From: Desulfuromonadales bacterium
GTDB lineage: Bacteria; Desulfobacterota; Desulfuromonadia; Desulfuromonadales; Syntrophotaleaceae
NCBI GenBank assembly: GCA_013619105.1
Contig: JABXKU010000020.1
Span: forward strand, 1 to 61,829
Length of the DNA stretch: 61,829 nucleotides
Direction of reading: 5' to 3'
Shown: positions 55,786 to 61,829 of the stretch, one piece after another
Position numbering within the stretch: the stretch's first letter is position 1
Layout: each line of letters starts with the position of its first letter
The notes under the pieces: model-generated
What the model saw: only the letters and a program-made list of their open reading frames with translations
Databases searched by the model: none
What the model was told of the DNA's origin: nothing
Program-made: the position numbers and the translations under genes

Positions 55786-56532
55786 ATGGCTCGCAAGAAA
55801 AAAAAGGACGAAGGGGGCGGAGGCGCTCCGGAATGGTTGGTCACCTACAGTGATCTGGTCACCCTGCTGCTAACGTTTTTCGTGTTGCTACTGTCCATGG
55901 CCAATATGGACAAAGTGAAATTCCACGATGCCCTCGGTTCGCTGAAAGGGGCCTTCGGTTTGGCCGGCAGTATCGGTAAAACCGACATAACCAAACCGAA
56001 AGTTATCAGCTTTGCGCCGATGGACGACGATTACATCAGCCGGCTTTATCAAAAGATCAACGTCGCTCTTACCCGGCTACGTATCGACAAGGACATTGAA
56101 CTAGTCAAGGACCGTGGCGCAGTGGTGTTACGGGTTAAAGAATCGATTCTATTCGAGTCCGGATCAACGCTTCTCAAAGCAGAAGCTCATCCGATCTTGC
56201 AAAAGGTAGCCACCCTGGTCAAACCGTTGCCTTTAAACATGCGCATCGAGGGGCATACTGACGACCTACCCTCCGGTAATCCACAGCTGTCCAATTGGGA
56301 CCTGTCGGTACAGAGAGCGGTCAGCACTCTTAAGTTTTTTGCCACTGAAAAACTTATTCCCCTGGAACGAATGGCGGCCGTCGGCTATGGCGCTCAACAA
56401 CCTGTCGTTCCGAATACCAGCAGTAAGCAACGCCTCTTGAACCGCAGGGTTGAATTTGTACTGGAGAGCCTTGGCCACTACAAGCAGGAGCTTCCCTATT
56501 TGATCGATGCTAACGACCAATTACCTTTCTAA
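55786..56532 (+). CDS. motB: Flagellar stator protein MotB
   Basis: A 248-residue stator subunit. A basic N-terminus is followed by the single membrane helix with the ion-carrying Asp23 (WLVTYSDLVTLLLTFFVLLL). The C-terminal OmpA-like peptidoglycan-binding domain has RIEGHTDDLPSGN and VGYGAQQPV. The start is 6 nt after motA; the two are always co-expressed. Confidence 0.95.
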   Translation: MARKKKKDEGGGGAPEWLVTYSDLVTLLLTFFVLLLSMANMDKVKFHDALGSLKGAFGLAGSIGKTDITKPKVISFAPMDDDYISRLYQKINVALTRLRIDKDIELVKDRGAVVLRVKESILFESGSTLLKAEAHPILQKVATLVKPLPLNMRIEGHTDDLPSGNPQLSNWDLSVQRAVSTLKFFATEKLIPLERMAAVGYGAQQPVVPNTSSKQRLLNRRVEFVLESLGHYKQELPYLIDANDQLPF

Positions 56533-56550
56533 GCAGGAGTAATCGATACA

Positions 56551-57051
56551 ATGGCTGACAAGGACACCAGCGCCGAAGCCGGTGCAGAACAAAAATCTTC
56601 GAAAAAAATGCTGATCATTATTATCGCCGCGGTAGTGATTCTACTCGGCGGCGGTGCAGCGGCTTTTTTCCTACTCAAAGGAGAAGACCCGGCAAGTACA
56701 ACGGCCTCGCAACCGGCGGCGGCCATCACACCCATGGCTAAGGGCACCATCGGCCCGATGGTGGAGATCGAACCGTTCATCATCAATATTCTCGATAAAG
56801 ACGGCACCCGTTATCTCAAGGCGGCCATTACCCTTGAGACAAACAACGATCCCGCCGTTGAAGAAATCACTCAGCGCATGCCACAGATGCGTGATTCCAT
56901 CCTGTTGCTAGTGGGCAATAAGACCTTCGGTGAGCTGGCCGACCTGCAAGGCAAATTACAATTGCGCAGCGAACTTCGTGAACGCCTCAACAAAATTCTG
57001 ACAGGTGGACGCGTTGAAAAAATTTACTTTACCGAATTTGTCGTCCAATAG
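56551..57051 (+). CDS. fliL: Flagellar basal body-associated protein FliL
   Basis: A 166-residue single-pass membrane protein (IIAAVVILLGGGAAAFFLL near 33-52) with a periplasmic stomatin-like domain (EIEPFIINILDKDGTRYLKA, then KILTGGRVEKIYFTEFVVQ). It supports the stator around the motor. AGCAGGAGTAATCGATACA precedes the ATG. Standard length. Confidence 0.92.
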   Translation: MADKDTSAEAGAEQKSSKKMLIIIIAAVVILLGGGAAAFFLLKGEDPASTTASQPAAAITPMAKGTIGPMVEIEPFIINILDKDGTRYLKAAITLETNNDPAVEEITQRMPQMRDSILLLVGNKTFGELADLQGKLQLRSELRERLNKILTGGRVEKIYFTEFVVQ

Positions 57052-57059
57052 AGGCCCCT

Positions 57060-58064
57060 GTGGAACGCATTCTATCCAAAGATGAAATTGCCGAACTGCT
57101 CTCGGCGGTACGCGCCGGAGACATTGTCGTTGAGGGCGAATTAAGCGCCGCCGGTGGTGGGTCGAAAGTCAATAGTCTCGACCTGGTTTTCAGCCATAGC
57201 AGCCGCAAGTGCAAATTCGAAAATTTCGATATTGTGCTCGACACCTTCGCTCGCAACTACAGCATCTCGCTGACAAATTGTCTGCAACATTCCATTTTGG
57301 TCCAACGAGAAGCGATCGAGGCTTACGAGTTCGAAGGTTTTCTGCAACGGCTTAGCGGACATGAGGCGATCGGCATTATAAGTCTCGAGCCTCTGCGTTG
57401 GGGGGGACTGCTGGTTTTCAGTGATGCCCTTTCTTTTTATCTGGTGGAGAAACTGCTGGGAGGTAATGCGGATGCTCAACAGATTCTGCCCAATCGACCT
57501 TTATCCGCTATCGAACGCTCCGTCTTAAGAAGATCCTTTGATGATGCCTGTCTCGATCTAACGAAAGCCTTTCTGCCCCTGGAAGAGCTCGACAGCTCGT
57601 TGGTCAAAATTGAAGGCAACCCGCGACTGGTCAATATCGTACCACCCGATACTCAGGTTATCGTCTGTCGTTTTACTGTCTCGATTGGTACGTTGTCCGG
57701 GAAAATCAGTCTGGCGATTCCTTTGCCCGCTCTAGAGCCACTACGGGAAAAGATGCGCGATCAGATGGGCCCCTTGAATAAACAAGCTGACCAGGGCTGG
57801 AAGCTGAAAATCGAGGACGCACTGACCGAAATGGAAACGGATATCGCGGCCCAGTTAGCACAAATAGCGTTGCCGGTTCGGGATATTCTCAACTTTCAGG
57901 TCGGTGACATCATCGATTTGGGACAAGACCCATCCGGTCCCCTGACGGTACTAGTTGAAGACAAGGCCAAGTTCATTGCCCGAGCCGGAGTCTTCAAGGG
58001 AAAAAAGGCCGTCCGCCTCACCGAGCGCATTAAATCTAAAACAAATTCTCAATCGAAGGACTAA
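57060..58064 (+). CDS. fliM: Flagellar motor switch protein FliM
   Basis: A 334-residue C-ring protein. The N-terminal ILSKDEIAELLSAVRAGD gives the CheY-binding region but lacks the usual LSQ(D/E)EIDALL spelling. Middle CheC-like domain and C-terminal SpoA domain (VGDIIDLGQDPSGPLTVLVE) follow. It starts with GTG after GAGG, 8 nt after fliL. Confidence 0.94.
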   Translation: MERILSKDEIAELLSAVRAGDIVVEGELSAAGGGSKVNSLDLVFSHSSRKCKFENFDIVLDTFARNYSISLTNCLQHSILVQREAIEAYEFEGFLQRLSGHEAIGIISLEPLRWGGLLVFSDALSFYLVEKLLGGNADAQQILPNRPLSAIERSVLRRSFDDACLDLTKAFLPLEELDSSLVKIEGNPRLVNIVPPDTQVIVCRFTVSIGTLSGKISLAIPLPALEPLREKMRDQMGPLNKQADQGWKLKIEDALTEMETDIAAQLAQIALPVRDILNFQVGDIIDLGQDPSGPLTVLVEDKAKFIARAGVFKGKKAVRLTERIKSKTNSQSKD

Positions 58065-58076
58065 AGGAATCTCACC

Positions 58077-58391
58077 ATGCCGACCAACCAAGAGCCCAAT
58101 CAAGCCCAGGCGAACCCGGCCAGCACCGAAAATAAGGAACTCGGATTTTTGCTGGATATTCCCTTACAGGTATCGGTGGAAATCGGCCGTTCGAAAATCC
58201 TGATCAAAGACTTATTGCAAATGCAGGAAGGCTCCATCATCGAACTGGACAAACTTTCCGGCGAACCTCTAGACCTGTATGTCAACTCACGGTTAATCGC
58301 CCGAGGCGAGGCAGTGCTGGTTAAGGACAAATATGGTATTCGCCTGACCGAGGTGGTCAGCCCGTCCGAACGTATCGAGAACCTGGGATAA
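58077..58391 (+). CDS. fliN: Flagellar motor switch protein FliN
   Basis: A 104-residue SpoA-domain protein: FLLDIPLQVSVEIGRSKILI, EGSIIELDKLSGEPLDLYVN and GIRLTEVVSPSERIENL are the hallmark FliN blocks. It forms the lower C-ring with FliM. AAGGA precedes the ATG; 12 nt after fliM. Confidence 0.95.
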   Translation: MPTNQEPNQAQANPASTENKELGFLLDIPLQVSVEIGRSKILIKDLLQMQEGSIIELDKLSGEPLDLYVNSRLIARGEAVLVKDKYGIRLTEVVSPSERIENLG

Positions 58392-58397
58392 CCGACC

Positions 58398-58772
58398 ATG
58401 CCGCTCTGTTTACTGCTGATACTATTACCCGCAACGGTCCATGCAGGGGCCGAGGCTCCCGATCCATTAATCGGCAATGGTTTACGTATGGTGGCCGGCC
58501 TGCTGTTGGTCCTCGGTCTGATGCTGTTGCTCTTTGCTCTGAGTAAACGGGGCCTGCGCTGGTTGCCTGGCAGCCGCGAAGGGCGCATCCATATTCGGGA
58601 AACCCGGCCACTAGGCGGCAAAAAAGCTCTTTGCCTAGTCGAAGTGCAAGGCCGCGAACTCCTCATTGGGGTCAGTAACGAGCGTATCGAACTTCTTTGC
58701 GAGCTCGATTCCCCGCCGGGCCAATCCTTTGAACAGACCCTGCAGAACCAGAACCGAGAAAGTCGTAAATGA
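58398..58772 (+). CDS. fliO: Flagellar biosynthesis protein FliO
   Basis: A 124-residue protein with an N-terminal hydrophobic segment, a second membrane helix (MVAGLLLVLGLMLLLFALSK) and a small cytoplasmic domain (HIRETRPLGGKKALCLVEVQ). It matches FliO in size, topology and position between fliN and fliP. It helps FliP assembly. Its end overlaps the fliP start (ATGA). Confidence 0.88.
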   Translation: MPLCLLLILLPATVHAGAEAPDPLIGNGLRMVAGLLLVLGLMLLLFALSKRGLRWLPGSREGRIHIRETRPLGGKKALCLVEVQGRELLIGVSNERIELLCELDSPPGQSFEQTLQNQNRESRK

Positions 58773-59512
58773 AACGCCTCATCACCATCGCCATCACCGC
58801 CACCCTGCTGCTGCTGCCCCTGCTGGTTCAAGCCGAGGGTTTGCCGAGCATCACCGTCGGCATCGGTCAAGCGGCCGATCCCGGCGAGACCTCCACCGCC
58901 CTGCAGGTCTTGCTGGTACTGACCGTGCTTTCCATGGCGCCGGCTATCTTGCTGATGACCACGGCCTTCATCCGCATCGTGGTGGTGCTGTCTTTCGTTC
59001 GCCAAGCGATGGGTACTCAACAGATGCCACCGAATCAGATCATCATCGGTTTAGCGCTGTTTTTAACCTTTTTTGTCATGGCACCGGTTTTTACCCAGGT
59101 CAACGACAACGCCCTGCAACCGTATCTTGACAAACAGATCAGCCAGGAACAGGCCCTGACTGCAGCGGTCATCCCCATGCGTGAGTTCATGTTCAAACAG
59201 ACCAAGGAAACAGAACTGGGATTGCTGATGGAGATCGCTGGTCAGCCGGCACCGGACAACATGGAAGACGTACCGACCATGACCCTGATTCCCGCCTTTA
59301 TGCTGTCGGAACTCAAGCGGGCCTTTCAGATCGGCTTTATGGTCTATATCCCCTTTTTGGTCGTCGACATGGTGGTTGCCTCGGTCCTGATGTCCATGGG
59401 CATGATGATGCTGCCTCCGGTCATTATCTCCCTGCCCTTTAAATTATTGCTCTTTGTCCTGGTCGACGGCTGGAACTTGGTGGTTAGCTCTTTGGTCCAG
59501 AGCTTCTTCTGA
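58769..59512 (+). CDS. fliP: Flagellar export gate protein FliP
   Basis: A 247-residue export-gate core protein with a cleavable signal (MKRLITIAITATLLLLPLLV) and the family motifs LSMAPAILLMTTAFIRIVVV, GTQQMPPNQIIIGLALFLTF, and the C-terminal MGMMMLPPVIISLPFKLLLF. Length typical. Confidence 0.96.
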   Translation: MKRLITIAITATLLLLPLLVQAEGLPSITVGIGQAADPGETSTALQVLLVLTVLSMAPAILLMTTAFIRIVVVLSFVRQAMGTQQMPPNQIIIGLALFLTFFVMAPVFTQVNDNALQPYLDKQISQEQALTAAVIPMREFMFKQTKETELGLLMEIAGQPAPDNMEDVPTMTLIPAFMLSELKRAFQIGFMVYIPFLVVDMVVASVLMSMGMMMLPPVIISLPFKLLLFVLVDGWNLVVSSLVQSFF

Positions 59513-59554
59513 GTGGGATCAACCGTAATCCCGTCCCATTAAAAGGAAACCTCC

Positions 59555-59824
59555 ATGAGCCCTGAATTTGTCACCGGCCTCGGACGCCAGGCTATCGAAA
59601 CAATTTTACTGGTCGCGGCCCCCATGCTGCTGGCCGGACTTATCGTCGGTCTGCTGGTCAGTATCTTTCAAGCAGCGACCCAGATCAACGAACAGACCAT
59701 GACCTTTATTCCAAAGATCGTCGCGGTCTTCGTCACCCTGCTGATCTTCGCCCCCTGGATGATCAAGGTCCTAGTCGGTTTCACGACAAGCGTGCTGACC
59801 GGCATCGCCACCGTTGGAAGCTGA
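59555..59824 (+). CDS. fliQ: Flagellar export gate protein FliQ
   Basis: An 89-residue protein with two membrane helices (LLVAAPMLLAGLIVGLLVSI) flanking QAATQINEQTMTFIPKIVAV, the FliQ signature. AAAAGGAAACCTCC lies before the ATG. Confidence 0.96.
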   Translation: MSPEFVTGLGRQAIETILLVAAPMLLAGLIVGLLVSIFQAATQINEQTMTFIPKIVAVFVTLLIFAPWMIKVLVGFTTSVLTGIATVGS

Positions 59825-59832
59825 GGCCTATC

Positions 59833-60618
59833 GTGCCTTTTCCCGCCCTGTCCACCGAGACTTTCGGCCTATTTCTGGTCTGTGCCTCCCGAGTTGCCGC
59901 CTTGATGAGCAGCATACCGGTTTTCAGCAGCGCCCAGACCCCTATGCAGTTAAAGGCCGGCCTATCCTTGACCTTGTCCCTGCTGGTTTTTCCAATCGTC
60001 TCACCGTTGGTACCGAACCTACCCCAGACACCCATCGGCTTAGCGCTGCTCGTTAGCCAAGAAGCCCTGCTCGGTTTTATCCTCGGCTTTATGGGCCGAT
60101 TAATTTTCACCGCCGTCGAATTCGGCGGCACCATCATCGGCTACCAGATGGGTTTTGCCGCCGCCAACGTCTTCGACCCGCAGAACCAACGTCAGATATC
60201 ACTAATGTCCCAGTTTCAGAGCGTCTTCGCCATCCTGCTGTTTCTGGCCCTTGATGTCCATCATCTGTTCCTACGGGCGATCGTTCACTCTTATCGGCTG
60301 TTGCCACCGGGAGAGCTCGATCTTTCCGGAGGTGCGGTCCCATTTCTGCTGGACCTGACGGGCAACATGTTTACTCTCGCGGTCCGCTTCAGTGCCCCGG
60401 TTTTGGCTCTATTGCTGTTATCAGGCCTGGTGCTCGGAATTATGTCCAGAGTCTTTCCTCAGCTTAATGTCTTCATGCTGTCCTACCCGATCAACATAGG
60501 GCTCGCCCTGATTGTCATAGGTTTGACATTTCAGATGGTTGCCACCCTGCTTACACGGGAATTCAGCCTGCTCGGCGACCGCTTTGTACACATGTTCCAA
60601 CTACTGGGGGGGACTTAA
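59833..60618 (+). CDS. fliR: Flagellar export gate protein FliR
   Basis: A 261-residue polytopic protein (ALLVSQEALLGFILGFMGRL, GAVPFLLDLTGNMFTLAVRF, VFMLSYPINIGLALIVIGLT). It starts with GTG after GAGG, 8 nt after fliQ. It ends the FliPQR gate set and is directly followed by flhB. Confidence 0.94.
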   Translation: MPFPALSTETFGLFLVCASRVAALMSSIPVFSSAQTPMQLKAGLSLTLSLLVFPIVSPLVPNLPQTPIGLALLVSQEALLGFILGFMGRLIFTAVEFGGTIIGYQMGFAAANVFDPQNQRQISLMSQFQSVFAILLFLALDVHHLFLRAIVHSYRLLPPGELDLSGGAVPFLLDLTGNMFTLAVRFSAPVLALLLLSGLVLGIMSRVFPQLNVFMLSYPINIGLALIVIGLTFQMVATLLTREFSLLGDRFVHMFQLLGGT

Positions 60619-61680
60619 ATGGCCGACGACTCCTCCGGCGAACGTACAGAACAGGCCACAGACAAACGTCGCACGGAGTTTCGCGGTAAAGGTCAGGTGG
60701 CCCAGAGCAAAGAGATACAAACTGCGGCGATGATGGCTACCACACTGCTGTTGTGGTTCTTCTATGCGCCCCTATTCTGGAACAAGCTTGCGGTGTCCCT
60801 GGCTGGAACCTGGAAAGTCTGCGCTTCTTTTGAGGTGACATCCAACTCCATCGTCAACCTTTTTACTCTGGTGCTGCAACAGGGCGGTCTATTGCTGGCG
60901 CCGCCCTTTTTACTCGTAATGGTTGTCGGGTTTTTCTCCAGCGTATTACAGATTGGCTGGCTGTTTACAGGCAAACCACTGCAACCCGATTTCTCCAAAC
61001 TGAACCCCATTGCCGGTGCAGCCCGCTTTGTTTCCAAGAAATCACTGGTTGAAGTTGTCAAATCGCTGGCCAAAATACTGCTCATCGGGGCGGTAGCCTA
61101 CAAGGTGGTCTTCGACGAATTCGATCAAGCCCTGCTGCTGATTGACATGGAAGTCGTCGACACGGTGCGTTTTCTCGGGCGGGTCGCTACCAACGTACTG
61201 ATCAAGTCTTGCGGTGTCCTGATTCTATTGGGTCTGTTCGATTTTCTGTTCGTTCGCTGGGAAATGGAACAGAAAATGAAGATGACTAAACAGGAACAAA
61301 AAGAAGAGTTCAAGGAAGCGGAAGGTGATCCTTATATCAAAGGCCGCATCCGTGCCTTGCAACAGGAGATGTCCCGGCGGCGCATGATGGCTGAGGTGCC
61401 CAAGGCGAACGTAATCGTGACCAACCCGACCCATCTGTCAATCGCCCTGCTCTATGATCGCCAAACCATGGATGCCCCGCAAGTTGTGGCCAAGGGCGCC
61501 GATCATCTGGCCATGCGGATTCGTGAAATTGCCACCGAGAACCGCATACCGCTGGTAGAGAACATACCCATTGCCCGCGTGTTGTACAAGGTGGAGATCG
61601 GTCAACCGATCCCCGATGAGATGTTCAAGGCCGTGGCCGAGATACTGGCTTATGTTTACGGTCTGCCAGGTCAAAAATAA
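60619..61680 (+). CDS. flhB: Flagellar export switch protein FlhB
   Basis: A 353-residue protein that switches export from hook to filament substrates. It has the N-terminal GERTEQATDKRRTEFRGKGQ, four membrane helices and a cytoplasmic domain with the autocleavage motif N269-P-T-H (VTNPTHLSIALLYD). The ATG follows the fliR stop directly (TAAATG). Its TAA stop abuts repeat copy B. flhA, which often follows, is not in the window. Confidence 0.97.
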   Translation: MADDSSGERTEQATDKRRTEFRGKGQVAQSKEIQTAAMMATTLLLWFFYAPLFWNKLAVSLAGTWKVCASFEVTSNSIVNLFTLVLQQGGLLLAPPFLLVMVVGFFSSVLQIGWLFTGKPLQPDFSKLNPIAGAARFVSKKSLVEVVKSLAKILLIGAVAYKVVFDEFDQALLLIDMEVVDTVRFLGRVATNVLIKSCGVLILLGLFDFLFVRWEMEQKMKMTKQEQKEEFKEAEGDPYIKGRIRALQQEMSRRRMMAEVPKANVIVTNPTHLSIALLYDRQTMDAPQVVAKGADHLAMRIREIATENRIPLVENIPIARVLYKVEIGQPIPDEMFKAVAEILAYVYGLPGQK

Positions 61681-61681
61681 T

Positions 61682-61829
61682 TTGTTTTCATCCGAAAACG
61701 GCTCTTTTCCCCAATCTCGGCGTCAATCCTCGCCCTTGCGTGTGCGGCGTAAACAGCTACGCCTCCGTGCAAGCGCTTGATTTCCTTGACCTTGGGAAAA
61801 ATTGCTCGTTTCCCATATGAAAACTGCAC
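61682..61829 (+). repeat. Long copy (B) of the dispersed palindromic element, truncated by the window end
   Basis: Begins 1-2 nt after the flhB stop (TTGTTTTCATCC) and runs to the window end. It matches copy A nearly base for base, including the internal hairpin at 61735-61773 (CTTGCGTGTGCGGCGTA, loop AACAGC, TACGCCTCCGTGCAAG). In that 37-39-nt hairpin the only change is C to T, which turns a G-C pair into G-U. The right end is expected just beyond the window. Confidence 0.85.

Overview
This window reads as a chromosomal segment of a motile, anaerobic-type deltaproteobacterium of the Desulfuromonadales (Geobacter / Pelobacter / Desulfuromonas group). That placement is an inference from the AMMECR1, two-CW, CheX and PAS/HDOD-GGDEF proteins, the flagellar gene order and the -24/-12 (sigma-54) promoter sequences. 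Strands are used in long blocks and genes are tightly packed, often with ATGA overlaps. I saw no rRNA, tRNA, CRISPR array or intact insertion sequence.

Layout. (1) 0-8.1 kb: a signalling patch with an operon of stand-alone receiver, CheC phosphatase and PAS-GGDEF diguanylate cyclase behind a structured leader, a glycerate kinase, a methyl-accepting chemoreceptor, and a convergent HDOD-GGDEF protein separated from the receptor by a 20-bp-stem terminator. (2) 8.3-25.4 kb, minus strand: housekeeping genes rlpA, accA, dnaE, maf, a WYL regulator, guaA, guaB, an M42 peptidase, a PHP-domain protein, miaB, a PH-domain protein and an M48 lipoprotein protease. A decayed PfkB-family kinase lies between rlpA and accA. 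(3) 25.7-28.6 kb, plus strand: typA/bipA with an internal deletion and frameshift at its P-loop, an AMMECR1-domain gene and a low-complexity small ORF. (4) 28.9-31.7 kb: a pseudo-receiver GGDEF protein behind a sigma-54 promoter, and an NtrC-type activator. (5) 31.7-40.8 kb, minus strand: a chemotaxis operon cheA-cheR-cheB-cheD-HDOD-receiver-CheX-receiver-CheX, followed by a separate CheX/pseudo-receiver fusion gene. (6) 41.3-61.7 kb, plus strand: a TPR protein, flgB-flgC-fliE-fliF-fliG-fliH-fliI-fliJ-motE-like-fliK-flgD-operon protein-flgE, a terminator, a sigma-54 promoter, then motA-motB-fliL-fliM-fliN-fliO-fliP-fliQ-fliR-flhB.

How it fits together: the window encodes most of the flagellar basal body, hook, stator and export gate, plus a chemotaxis phosphorelay built around an unusual CheA (cysteine-rich two-CW insert in the first Hpt domain, a second Hpt domain, and three 24-residue MshEN-like repeats). 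Receivers are paired with CheC/CheX-type phosphatases again and again, and three GGDEF proteins make c-di-GMP a likely companion signal. No cheW, flhA or flagellin gene is in the window.

The most notable non-genic feature is a dispersed palindromic intergenic element, present in four copies: one long copy, one long copy cut by the window end, and two deletion derivatives. Its internal hairpin is almost perfectly conserved.
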